34,808 bases of DNA from Chloroflexota bacterium. GTDB taxonomy: Bacteria; Chloroflexota; Anaerolineae; DSLN01. Below the pieces are notes generated by a model. That model ran no database searches and was not told the DNA's origin. It saw only the letters and a list, made by a program, of their open reading frames with translations. A program made the translations under genes and the position numbers. Below are positions 8,150 to 15,931 of this stretch, in pieces (positions within the stretch are counted from its first letter, which is position 1; every line of letters starts with the position of its first letter). Location: contig CADDZL010000006.1 of NCBI GenBank assembly GCA_902812335.1, positions 1 through 34,808 of the forward strand, in the 5' to 3' direction.

Positions 8150-8629
8150 TTAGTCGCTGGCCCCCTCAGTCTGATTGGTCAGGTAGTTCTGCAGTCCCAT
8201 CTGCTCGATTTGGTCTCGCTGCTTCTCGGCCCAATCCTCATGCCCCTCTTCCATCTTAAGGATGTCGATCAGCAGGTCCACAGTGACCTGATCGTCCACC
8301 TCGTGGGCGAGACGGATGGCGTCGTTGTAGGCGCGAATGGCTGCGACCTCTGCCTCCTGGTCGTTGCTGACCATCTCCAACACGGTCTTGCCGATCCGCA
8401 TGGGATTGAGCTTGGAGACGGCCGGTGTGCCTTCGAGGAAGATAATGCGCTGGATGAGCCACTCGGCATGGTGCATCTCGTCGAAGGCCTGCTTCTCGAT
8501 GGCTTTATGGAGCTTACTGTAACCCCAGTTGTCGCACATCTCCGAGTGCACCATATACTGGTTGATGGCGGTTAATTCATCCGCCAGAAGTTGGTTCAGA
8601 ACGTTGATAAGTTTCTCGTTGCCTTTCAT
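8150..8629 (-). CDS. bfr: Bacterioferritin
   Basis: A 159-residue iron-storage ferritin forming a haem-binding 24-mer that oxidises Fe(II) and stores it as a mineral core. All ferroxidase ligands sit at the classical positions: E18, E51, H54, E94, E127 and H130, with Y25 next to the site. M52, the haem-bridging ligand, is also present. Length matches the family (about 158). AGGAGGT six bases upstream gives a strong ribosome-binding site. The gene follows a Fur/PerR-type regulator with a 34-base gap, implying a shared iron- or peroxide-responsive transcript. Confidence 0.97.
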   Translation of the reverse strand: MKGNEKLINVLNQLLADELTAINQYMVHSEMCDNWGYSKLHKAIEKQAFDEMHHAEWLIQRIIFLEGTPAVSKLNPMRIGKTVLEMVSNDQEAEVAAIRAYNDAIRLAHEVDDQVTVDLLIDILKMEEGHEDWAEKQRDQIEQMGLQNYLTNQTEGASD

Positions 8630-8663
8630 GCTGACCTCCTGTGTGTTTAGATTGGTTTGTCAG

Positions 8664-9134
8664 TCATCTGCCGTTCTGGCAGCGCGGACACAAGCCATAG
8701 TATACGACCCGCGCGCCGCGCAGTTGATAGCCGGAATCTTCCATAACGCGGCGCGCGACATCGGCCAATGACACGCCGGCAAGGTCTTCAACGCGATGGC
8801 AGCGGATGCAGATCAGGTTGACATGCGGCGAGGAATCGGCATCGTAGTGGACCACGCCATCGCCTGCCGCGCCTAGCTCCTGCACCAACCCGGCCTCTAC
8901 CAGCGTCCGCAGTGTGTTGTACACGGTCGCCCGGCTGAGCGAAGGGAATCTGGGCCGCAGTTGGGCGTAGAGCGCCTGAGCCGTGGGATGCTCTCGGCTG
9001 TGGACCAGGGTGCGACAGATGGCCAGCCGCTGTGGCGTGAGGCGCAGTCCGGCTCGCCGGAGCGCAGCGATCAATTCATCCGTGCGCGTATCGCTGCCGG
9101 CGGGGGTGGTGCAAGTAGATTCAGGCGCATCCAT
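8664..9134 (-). CDS. Fur-family metalloregulator (PerR-like)
   Basis: A 156-residue repressor with an N-terminal winged helix (about 20-90; LTPQRLAICRTL, LSRATVYNTLRTL) and a C-terminal metal-binding dimerisation domain. Structural zinc cysteines are present as CIRC and CPRC. The segment before the first CxxC reads PHVNLIC, where Bacillus subtilis PerR has HYHAIC. The second regulatory-site His is therefore Asn, and the sensory metal chemistry may differ. The gene directly precedes bfr, and a PerR-box-like palindrome lies on its own promoter, so autoregulation and control of bfr are likely. Fur, Zur or PerR cannot be separated by sequence alone; PerR is favoured by the operator. Confidence 0.92.
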   Translation of the reverse strand: MDAPESTCTTPAGSDTRTDELIAALRRAGLRLTPQRLAICRTLVHSREHPTAQALYAQLRPRFPSLSRATVYNTLRTLVEAGLVQELGAAGDGVVHYDADSSPHVNLICIRCHRVEDLAGVSLADVARRVMEDSGYQLRGARVVYYGLCPRCQNGR

Positions 9135-9154
9135 AATCTGGATTTATTCCTTGT

Positions 9155-9197
9155 TTAGAATCAATCTAATTATATAGCGAATCTGTGCCGCTGTCAA
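9155..9197 (-). promoter_or_regulatory. Consensus promoter with overlapping PerR-box-like operator
   Basis: On the minus strand TTGACA (9192-9197), 17 bp and TATAAT (9169-9174) form an ideal promoter for the regulator-bfr pair. Directly after the -10 box, at 9155-9169, lies the imperfect palindrome TTAGAATCAATCTAA (as read on plus). It fits the 7-1-7 layout of Fur-family boxes, with six of seven arm positions complementary, and differs from a PerR box TTAGAATNATTCTAA at one position. It covers the predicted transcription start, a natural repressor site. Confidence 0.75.
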
Positions 9198-9290
9198 GGG
9201 GGGAGGGTGCCGATCTCCACAGCCGGTCAGGTTTCGCCTCTCGATTGACAGCGGGGCAAGCCTATGCTAGTCTGACGATGGAGGTTTGCC

Positions 9291-11078
9291 ATGCGCATGT
9301 CGCAACTGTTCGGGCGCACACTCAGAGAAGCGCCGGCCGAGGCCGAGCTGGCCAGCCACCGGCTGGCGCTCCGGGCCGGGCTGATCCGGCCGCTGGCGGC
9401 GGGGCTGTACACGTTCCTGCCGCTGGGGTGGCGGGCAATACAGAAGATCGCGGCCATCCTGCGTGATGAGATGGATGCGCTGGGAGGGCAGGAGATGCTC
9501 ATGCCGGTGCTGCAGCCGGCTGACATTTGGGCGGTGACGGGGCGGCTGGCCTCGGTTGGGCCGGCGCTCATGCGCTTGCGCGACCGCAATGGGCGCGAGA
9601 TGGTGCTGGCGATGACGCACGAGGAGGCGGTCACAGCGCATGTCCAGACCGAAATCAAGTCATACCGCGATCTGCCGCGCGTCATTTACCACATCCAAAC
9701 CAAGCTGCGCGATGAGCCCCGGCCGCGCGGCGGGCTGCTGCGCGTGCGTGAGTTCTTGATGAAGGATGCCTACAGTCTCCATACAGATGCCGCCGATCTC
9801 GACGCCTTCTATCCCCGCATGGTCCAGGCCTACCGCAATATCTTCCAGCGCTGCCAGGTACCGGTGGTGGAGATCGAAGCCGATGTGGGCGTGATGGGCG
9901 GCACCGGCTCACACGAGTTCGTAGCTGTGCATCCGGCCGGTGAGGATACCATTATCCGCTGTGGAACGTGTGGCTACGCGGCCAACGCTGAGGCGGCAGT
10001 ATTCGACAAGCTCTCTCCCCCTCCCCTCACAGAGGAGGGGAGTAAGAGGAGAAGTGGACCGACTAAGGTGGCGACGCCGGGGTGTACGACGATCGCGAGC
10101 CTAGCGGCCTATGTAGGTGTGCCGACAAGCCAGACGCTCAAGGCGGTGTTCTACAGCGCGAGCAAAGCCGGGCACGATGAGCTTGTCTTCGCCGTCATCC
10201 GCGGTGACCTGGAGGTGAACGAGGTCAAGCTGTTGAATGCGCTGGCCGCAGATGCTCTCAGGCCAGCGACCGACGCCGAGATCCGGGCAGCCGGGGCCGA
10301 ACCGGGCTATGCTTCGCCGGTGGGGTTGCCGGTGCGTCAGGGAGGTGAGCCGGGGGTCCTCGTCGTCGCCGATGAATCAGCGGTCGCGGACATGGATTTC
10401 GTTGCCGGCGCGAATGAGGCCGGTTACCATCTGATGGGTGTGCATTATGGGCGCGACTTCAGCGCGACCGTGGTCACTGACATCGCATTGGCGACCGCCG
10501 GTCAGCGCTGCGCCCGCTGTGGCGGTACGCTAGCGGCCGAGCGGGGAATTGAGCTGGGTCATTGCTTCAAGCTGGGCACGCGTTACAGCGCGCCGACGGG
10601 CACAACCTACCTGGATACGAATGGCCAGGAGCAGCCCGTCGTCATGGGCTCCTATGGCATCGGCCTGGGGCGGCTGTTGGCGGCTATCCTGGAGTTTCAC
10701 CACGATGAGCGAGGCATCGTCTGGCCGCCGACACTAGCGCCGGCGCAGGTGCACCTGCTGGCAGTGGGGCGGGATGAGGATGTGCGCCGGGCTGCAGAGG
10801 AACTGTACGCCGACCTGCGCAGTCGGCGCGTCGAGGTGTTGTACGATGACCGCGACGAGAGCCCGGGCGTCAAGTTCGCCGACGCCGACCTGATCGGCCT
10901 GCCCCTGCGCCTGACGGTGAGCCGTCGCAGCCTGGAGGCTGGTGGGGTCGAGGCCAAGTGGCGCTGGGAAGAGGAGAAGCAGGTGGTGGCGATGGCCGTG
11001 GCAACTGATATGCGCTATAATGATTACATAATTAGCCGATATCGCGCTAGGCGGAGAGGGTGGAGGACTTGCGAGTGA
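9291..11078 (+). CDS. proS: Prolyl-tRNA synthetase, bacterial type with editing insertion
   Basis: A class II synthetase of 595 residues, longer than the roughly 570 of Escherichia coli. It charges tRNA-Pro and clears Ala-tRNA-Pro. The N-terminal catalytic half has the motif-2-like KLRDEPRPRGGLLRVREFLMKDAYSLH stretch in two parts, with TGSHEF afterwards. The YbaK-like editing insertion (about 240-390) includes TLKAVFY and DLEVNEVKLLNAL. Motif 3 and the anticodon domain follow (MGSYGIGLGRLLAAILE, VLYDDRDESPGVKFADADLIGLP). ATG 9291 follows GGAGG. Residues about 241-256 (LSPPPLTEEGSKRR) are encoded by an inserted palindromic repeat. Confidence 0.97.
   Translation: MRMSQLFGRTLREAPAEAELASHRLALRAGLIRPLAAGLYTFLPLGWRAIQKIAAILRDEMDALGGQEMLMPVLQPADIWAVTGRLASVGPALMRLRDRNGREMVLAMTHEEAVTAHVQTEIKSYRDLPRVIYHIQTKLRDEPRPRGGLLRVREFLMKDAYSLHTDAADLDAFYPRMVQAYRNIFQRCQVPVVEIEADVGVMGGTGSHEFVAVHPAGEDTIIRCGTCGYAANAEAAVFDKLSPPPLTEEGSKRRSGPTKVATPGCTTIASLAAYVGVPTSQTLKAVFYSASKAGHDELVFAVIRGDLEVNEVKLLNALAADALRPATDAEIRAAGAEPGYASPVGLPVRQGGEPGVLVVADESAVADMDFVAGANEAGYHLMGVHYGRDFSATVVTDIALATAGQRCARCGGTLAAERGIELGHCFKLGTRYSAPTGTTYLDTNGQEQPVVMGSYGIGLGRLLAAILEFHHDERGIVWPPTLAPAQVHLLAVGRDEDVRRAAEELYADLRSRRVEVLYDDRDESPGVKFADADLIGLPLRLTVSRRSLEAGGVEAKWRWEEEKQVVAMAVATDMRYNDYIISRYRARRRGWRTCE
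10011..10052. repeat. C/T-rich palindromic repeat inserted in frame in proS
   Basis: An 8-bp stem CTCCCCTC (10021-10028) / GAGGGGAG (10035-10042) is flanked by C/T-rich and purine-rich edges. The same design occurs in ileS, upstream of alaX and in the M28 peptidase gene. It adds low-complexity residues to ProRS at the start of the editing insertion without breaking the frame. Confidence 0.7.
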
Positions 11079-11283
11079 ATGGCGTTCAACCAGGGCGAGG
11101 CGCGTACTTGCGGCACTGCTCCGGATCGGTTGAAGTGTCAAGCGCCAGACTGGTTTCCATCGCGTCCTGTCACGCCCTGGTTGGCGCGATGTCGTTTTTC
11201 TGTTCCGCGACAACGAGGAAATTGGCCCTCTGATGCTCCGTATATCCGTGTCGCGCTCCCAGCGCCCGCTGGGGTAAGTCCCG

Positions 11284-14200
11284 TCAGGCTTTCTTTGTCA
11301 ACCCCACGACCAACTCCTCCCCCTCAAACCGGAAGTTCTCCACCGCCTCGCCGGACGGCTCCAGGATTTCGCTTAGTGATTCCGATAGCGTCTCCACAGC
11401 GATGCTTGCAGCGTGGGCGGCGATAGCGGCAGCCAGGCGTGGGCTGGCCCGGTAGGTTGTTATGATACGGTCGGCGATATTGAAGCCCGCCGTCTTGCGC
11501 AGGTCCTGGATGCGCCGGATGACCTCGCGCACCAATCCCTCGGCCTCCAGTTCCGGCGTCAGTGCGGTGTCCAGGGCTACGGTCATCTCGCCTTCCCTGG
11601 CGATGGCATAGCCGCTACGCGGCTCGGTCTCGATCAGCACCTCGTCGGATGCAAGTTCGACCGCACCGCCTTCCAGATTCAGCCTAAGCGACTGTCCGGC
11701 CCGCAACGTGGCGACGTACTGAGAGGCCGTTGCCTGGTCGGCTGCTGCCAGCGCGGCGCGCACTTTGGGCGTGCGCGGTCCCAGCCTGGGGCCGAGCTTC
11801 TTCAGATCGGGCAGCAGACGGTAGGCGACCAACTCCGATTCCTGTGAGGCGAACTCTAACGCCTTGACGTTGAGTTCATCGGCGATGATGTCCCCCAGGT
11901 GCGTCAGAGCCTGGCGTTGGTCCTCAGTGGCGACGACAATGGCGCGGGCGAGCGGCTGGCGCACCTTTAACCCTGCGGCGGCGCGGGCGGCGTGGCCGGC
12001 CGCGACCACCCGCCGCGCCAGAGCCATCTCTTCCAGCCCCGTCACGTCCTCCGCCAACAAGGGGCTAGCTTGTGGCCAGGCACAGTGATGCACGCTCTCC
12101 GGCGCATCGGCCAGCACTTCACGCACCAGATTCTGATACATCGCCTCGGTTACGAAGGGTACGAACGGCGCGAGCAGCTTGGATAGTGTCACGAGGATGT
12201 GGTAGAGCGTGCTGTAGGCCGCGTTCTTATCGGCATCATGCTCGCTTTTCCAGAAGCGCCGCCGCGAACGCCGCACATACCAGTTGGAGAGATCGTCCAG
12301 GAAAACCTCGACCGCCCGCGTGGCGCTATCGGCATCGTAGTCCTCCAGGCACGCGGTCACCTCAGCCACTACCTGGTTCAGCCGGGCCAGTACCCACTGG
12401 TCCAGGATATTGCCTCTCCCCTCCCCTGATAAGGGTGGGGAAGAGGGGGAGGTCACTGCCCGCTGTCCACTGTCCGGGGGCTGCCAGCCGTCGAGATTGG
12501 CATAGGTCACGAAGAAGCTGTATACGTTCCACAGGGGGATCAAGAAACGGCGGCGGGTTTCGTCGGCCAGGTGATAGCCGAACCACAGGTCTTTCTCCGG
12601 CCGGTGGGCGCAGAACATCCAGCGCATCACATCCACGCCGATTTGCTCAGCCCCCTCATGGAAATCAATAGCGTTGCCCCAACTCTTGTGCATAGGGCGT
12701 CCGTCCTCGCCCAGAAGGGTGGCATACCCCAGAACTGTCTTGAACGGCGGGCGGTTCTCCAGCACGGTGCTCATCGCCAACATGCTGTAGAACCAGTTGC
12801 GGAACTGGCCGGGGAAGCTCTCGGTGATGAAATCGGCCGGGAACCACTTCTCCCAGTAAGAGCGGTCGTCGCGGTAGTGCAGCGTCGAATAGGGCACGAT
12901 GCCGGCATCCAGCCAGGGGTTGCCCACGTCGGCGATGCGCGACGATAGCCCACCGCACCGGCTACACATGATCTTGACCGCATCAATCCACGGACGATGG
13001 GGGGTGTGGCCCTTAAATGTCTCCCAGCCGGCGACGGCCCGCTCTTCCAACTCACGTTCGGAGCCGATAACCTCAAAATGGCCGCAGTTTTCGCACGTCC
13101 AGATGGGCAGCGCCAAGCCCCAGTAGCGCTTCTTCGAGATCATCCAGTCGTGCATGTTGCGCAACCAGTCCAGCTCGCGGTCCAGGCCGAACTCGGGTAT
13201 CCAGCGAATCTGCTCGGTCACGTCCATCATCTGATAGCGCAGGCTGCGGCTCTTCTCCTCCGGTGTCAGCGCCTCGCGGGGCTTATCGTAAACCTGGCCC
13301 ATCGAGATGAACCACTCGTCCACCAGGCGGAAGACGAGCGGCGTCTGGCAGCGCCAGCAGACCGGATAGCGGTGGGTGTAGTCCTCCAGCCGGTAAAATA
13401 CCCCCTTGCGCTTGAGATCGGCGACGATAGGCTGGGTCACGTCGGCCACATCCATGCCGCTGAGCCAGCCGAACCCCTCTACGAAGACGCCGTCCTCATC
13501 CAGGGGGGCCAGCACCGGCAGGCCATAGCGCTGGCCCAGTTGGAAGTCCTCAGCACCGCAGCCGGGGGCGATATGGACGATCCCCGTGCCCTCTTCTTCA
13601 CCCACCTCCTCCCATAGCACGACGCGGTGGGCCTGGATAGAGCCGGAGGCTTGCTGAGCCGGCAGATCATCAAAGGGGCCGTCATAGGCCCAGCCTCCCA
13701 GGTCGCGGCCGGACAACTCGCCCAGGACCTGGTATGGGCCGATCAGCATATGGGTCGTGCCCTTGGAGAGGTACAGCACCTCATCACCCTGGCGGACCTT
13801 GAGATAGGTCAGTTGCGGTCCGACGGCGGCGGCGACGTTGCTGGTCAGTGTCCACGGCGTTGTCGTCCAGACCAGCAGGCTCTGGCCGGGCCGGCCGCGC
13901 AAGGGGAAGCGCACCGTCAGCCCGGGGTCCACCTTCTCGACGTAGCCTTCGGTGACGATCTCATGCTGGCTGATGCCGGTGCCGCAGCGTGGGCACCAGG
14001 GCATGACGTCGTGGCCCTTGTAGATCCAGCCGCGTTCCCAGCAGCGCTTGAGAAAGCCCCAGATCTGGTAGTTGTTCTCGTTGGAGAAGGTGAAGTACGA
14101 TCCACCCAACTCGGCTGTGCCCAACCGCCCGATGATCTGCTCGACGGTATCGGTCACCGGGCCGCGTGGCCCCTGGACGGTGATGACCTGGCCGGGGTCT

Positions 14201-14679
14201 TCGCCCAGCTTGTCGCGCAGCCAGCGCAGCAGGTCAGGGTCGTTCCAGTCCATCCACTGGCCCAGTCGGATGGATTGCTCGGTGATGATGGCCGAGTAAG
14301 TCAACACGCGCTGCTTGCACAGTTTGACGAACTCGGCCAGCCCGAAGGTCTCGATGTCGCGCTTGGAACGGAAGCCCAGGTCGCGTTCGACGTTGACCTC
14401 GACCCACAGGCCCTGGCAGTCGAAGCCGTTCTGCCAGCGCTGGTCGTAACCCTGCATGGCCTTGAAACGCTGCCACAGGTCCTTGTAGGTGCGGCCCCAG
14501 GCATGATGAATGCCGGCCGGATTATTGGCGGTGATTGGCCCGTCGAGGAATGACCAGCGCGGGCTGCCGGCGCGCAGGGCACGCAGTTTCTCAAAGGCGT
14601 TGGTCCGCCGCCAGAAATCCAGGATGGCGTGCTCTTGGGCGGCGAAGTCTATGGTGTTGGGGACGTCTTTGAACGGCAT
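11284..14679 (-). CDS. ileS: Isoleucyl-tRNA synthetase with altered signature motifs
   Basis: A class I synthetase of 1131 residues, larger than typical bacterial type 1 IleRS (about 940) and closer to the long type 2 enzymes. Aligned to the usual DGPPYANGSIHIGH segment, residues 46-59 end in G-I-H-H (56-59): the first His and the Gly of HIGH are exchanged. The KMSKS loop reads P-M-H-K-S (662-666), keeping the second Lys. Zinc-type Cys pairs (CPRC, CWRC, CENC, CSRC), the editing domain region and the anticodon-binding C-terminus are present. It follows alaX by 71 bases under the T-box leader. AAGGAGG lies five bases before the ATG. A palindromic repeat encodes about residues 742-757. Confidence 0.95.
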   Translation of the reverse strand: MPFKDVPNTIDFAAQEHAILDFWRRTNAFEKLRALRAGSPRWSFLDGPITANNPAGIHHAWGRTYKDLWQRFKAMQGYDQRWQNGFDCQGLWVEVNVERDLGFRSKRDIETFGLAEFVKLCKQRVLTYSAIITEQSIRLGQWMDWNDPDLLRWLRDKLGEDPGQVITVQGPRGPVTDTVEQIIGRLGTAELGGSYFTFSNENNYQIWGFLKRCWERGWIYKGHDVMPWCPRCGTGISQHEIVTEGYVEKVDPGLTVRFPLRGRPGQSLLVWTTTPWTLTSNVAAAVGPQLTYLKVRQGDEVLYLSKGTTHMLIGPYQVLGELSGRDLGGWAYDGPFDDLPAQQASGSIQAHRVVLWEEVGEEEGTGIVHIAPGCGAEDFQLGQRYGLPVLAPLDEDGVFVEGFGWLSGMDVADVTQPIVADLKRKGVFYRLEDYTHRYPVCWRCQTPLVFRLVDEWFISMGQVYDKPREALTPEEKSRSLRYQMMDVTEQIRWIPEFGLDRELDWLRNMHDWMISKKRYWGLALPIWTCENCGHFEVIGSERELEERAVAGWETFKGHTPHRPWIDAVKIMCSRCGGLSSRIADVGNPWLDAGIVPYSTLHYRDDRSYWEKWFPADFITESFPGQFRNWFYSMLAMSTVLENRPPFKTVLGYATLLGEDGRPMHKSWGNAIDFHEGAEQIGVDVMRWMFCAHRPEKDLWFGYHLADETRRRFLIPLWNVYSFFVTYANLDGWQPPDSGQRAVTSPSSPPLSGEGRGNILDQWVLARLNQVVAEVTACLEDYDADSATRAVEVFLDDLSNWYVRRSRRRFWKSEHDADKNAAYSTLYHILVTLSKLLAPFVPFVTEAMYQNLVREVLADAPESVHHCAWPQASPLLAEDVTGLEEMALARRVVAAGHAARAAAGLKVRQPLARAIVVATEDQRQALTHLGDIIADELNVKALEFASQESELVAYRLLPDLKKLGPRLGPRTPKVRAALAAADQATASQYVATLRAGQSLRLNLEGGAVELASDEVLIETEPRSGYAIAREGEMTVALDTALTPELEAEGLVREVIRRIQDLRKTAGFNIADRIITTYRASPRLAAAIAAHAASIAVETLSESLSEILEPSGEAVENFRFEGEELVVGLTKKA
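12411..12455. repeat. C/T-rich palindromic repeat inserted in frame in ileS
   Basis: CTCCCCTCCCCT on one side faces AGGGTGGGGAAGAGG on the other, an imperfect version of the repeat in proS. It encodes SPSSPPLSGEGRGN in IleRS, at a low-complexity junction between the catalytic core and the anticodon-binding domain where an insert would be tolerated. Confidence 0.65.
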
Positions 14680-14750
14680 GACTCCTCCTTAATTCCTCAC
14701 CGCAAAGACTGCAGAAGTTCTGGCCTTATCCTCGCCGGTGTTCTCTGCGG

Positions 14751-15467
14751 TTAAGCCGTACCCTCTAGTTCCACGACGATGCGCTTGTTGATCTTGCCCT
14801 TGCTCATGTAATCGGCGATCCGGATTGGGCCGACCTCGCGGGTGTTGGCGACGTGTGTGCCGCCGTCAGCCTGGAGGTCCAGTCCGGCAATCTCCACCGT
14901 GCGCACCTCCTGGATCCCCTCCGGTAGCAGGTTGATCTTGGTGCGAATCAGGTCAGGGATCTGGAAGGCCTCGGCGCGTGGCAGAATCTTGACACGAACC
15001 GGGCGCGCGGCAGCGACCTCAGCGTTGATCTTCGCCTCGATTTCATGCACAAGCTCCTGGCGCAGGCCCTCGAACTCGAAATCCATCCGGCCGCGCAGTG
15101 GCTCCATGTTGCCGCCTGTGACGGATGCGCCATAGTCGCGCCAGATGACGCCGCACAAGATGTGCATCGCCGTGTGGGTACGCATGAGCTGGTAACGCCG
15201 TTCCCAATCAATCTGGCCATGTACCGTCGTCCCGGCGGCCGGCGGCTCGCCCTCCACCTCGTGCCACACATCGGGACCGGCTTTGCGCACCCTCGTCACC
15301 CGCCAGGTGTAGCTACCAGCGGTGAGGGTGCCCGTGTCGTGGGGCTGACCACCGCCGCCGGGGTAGAAGGCTGTCCGGTTGAGGGTGACGGCGTTGCCCT
15401 CTACACCGGTCACGATGGCATCGAACTCCCGCAGATAGCTGTCGGTCTGATACAGGGCTTCGGTCAT
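14751..15467 (-). CDS. AlaX-like tRNA-editing protein
   Basis: The 238-residue product matches the AlaRS editing-domain family (AlaX), which hydrolyses mischarged Ser/Gly-tRNA-Ala. Visible are the family start RTAFYPGGGGQPHDTG, the zinc pair HTAMH and the C-terminal DGGTHVANTREVG. Family members often have CGGTHV there, so the third metal ligand Cys is Asp here. It lies between the T-box leader and ileS on one transcript, which ties an Ala-type editing factor to isoleucine supply. AGGAGG lies seven bases upstream of the ATG at 15467. Whether it acts on tRNA-Ala or another tRNA cannot be read from sequence. Confidence 0.9.
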   Translation of the reverse strand: MTEALYQTDSYLREFDAIVTGVEGNAVTLNRTAFYPGGGGQPHDTGTLTAGSYTWRVTRVRKAGPDVWHEVEGEPPAAGTTVHGQIDWERRYQLMRTHTAMHILCGVIWRDYGASVTGGNMEPLRGRMDFEFEGLRQELVHEIEAKINAEVAAARPVRVKILPRAEAFQIPDLIRTKINLLPEGIQEVRTVEIAGLDLQADGGTHVANTREVGPIRIADYMSKGKINKRIVVELEGTA

Positions 15468-15483
15468 TGTTTCTCCTCCTACC

Positions 15484-15512
15484 TCTTCCCCTCCCTTATC
15501 AGGGGAGGGATC
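15484..15512. repeat. C/T-rich palindromic repeat between T-box and alaX
   Basis: Arms CCCTCCC (15489-15495) and GGGAGGG (15503-15509) match the repeat family found in proS, ileS and the M28 peptidase gene. This copy lies in the untranslated leader after the T-box terminator and before the alaX ribosome-binding site. Confidence 0.65.
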
Positions 15513-15540
15513 AGGGCATTCTCCCCAGGGGTTCAGAACG

Positions 15541-15572
15541 AAAAGACTCTCGCCCCAACAGGGACGAGAGCC
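15541..15572 (-). terminator. Intrinsic terminator of the T-box leader
   Basis: On the minus strand a 12-bp stem (15561-15572 with 15545-15556, one G-U pair) closes a four-base loop and is followed by TTTT (15541-15544). It lies eight bases after the T-box sequence, the usual position for the regulated terminator. Confidence 0.88.
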
Positions 15573-15866
15573 AGGACTCCCGCGGTACCACCCTTATTGG
15601 CAATGGCCATCGGCTGAGACCGGTGGCTACTGCCCACTCTATCGGGCACGTGTTCATGCCCGCGTCCCGCTAACGGGGGACGAGTCCGGCGTTCTTACTG
15701 ATCGGCAGCGACTACACCATAAACGGTGTAGCTTCAGTTTGACGTTCAGATTGCGGCTCCGGAAGGATTTTCGGTGGGAGTCACGCGCCTGGCTTCCACC
15801 CTCCCAGGCTCGCTATGCGCTACGCCCCACTTACTCGTTTCCATCAGCGCCTTTGACTGTAACGGT
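15541..15866 (-). promoter_or_regulatory. T-box riboswitch leader of alaX-ileS, probable Ile specifier
   Basis: The minus strand contains the hallmark T-box AAGGGTGGTACCGCG (15581-15595), followed by a terminator. In Stem I, AGTA (15832-15835) and GAAA (15769-15772) form the S-turn of the specifier loop. It is closed above by GTGGG/CCCAC (15826-15830 / 15774-15778) and below by GGAA/TTCC (15839-15842 / 15761-15764). The loop displays ATC (15766-15768), an Ile codon, which agrees with ileS downstream. AAT one base earlier cannot be excluded by eye. CTACACC/GGTGTAG (15712-15730) gives a further hairpin. Uncharged tRNA-Ile should stabilise the antiterminator and switch the operon on. Confidence 0.9.
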
Positions 15867-15872
15867 AGACGC

Positions 15873-15901
15873 ATGTTACCACAGGCGGGGATCGTTGTCA
15901 A
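15873..15901 (-). promoter_or_regulatory. Promoter of the T-box/alaX/ileS transcript
   Basis: On the minus strand TTGACA (15896-15901), 17 bp and TAACAT (15873-15878). Predicted start is near 15866, just before Stem I. Its -35 box overlaps the -35 box of the divergent mobA promoter. Confidence 0.75.
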
Positions 15902-15923
15902 GGGACACGGGTCGTTTTATACT
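15895..15923 (+). promoter_or_regulatory. Promoter of mobA
   Basis: TTGTCA (15895-15900), 17 bp and TATACT (15918-15923) on plus. Transcription would begin about 15930, two bases before the mobA ATG at 15932, so the mRNA would be leaderless. Confidence 0.7.
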
Positions 15924-15931
15924 AGCGTTCG

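Noticed and set aside
9245-9273. TTGACA-17-TAGTCT as a proS promoter
   Set aside because: The -10 match is poor and the predicted start would fall too close to the proS ribosome-binding site.
11076-11233. GTG-started 52-codon frame overlapping the proS stop
   Set aside because: The GTGA overlap suggests coupling, but the peptide resembles nothing and no ribosome-binding site stands out. It could be a decayed gene start. The 11079-11283 gap otherwise shows only a stray TATAAT near the proS end.
13627-14553. Long open frame (308 codons) antisense to ileS
   Set aside because: It mirrors the codon structure of a highly conserved synthetase gene on the other strand and has no recognisable domain or ribosome-binding site.
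15727-15732. GAA-GCT as an alternative Ala specifier in the T-box leader
   Set aside because: GCT overlaps the start of the CTACACC/GGTGTAG hairpin and is outside the Stem I internal loop that contains AGTA and GAAA.
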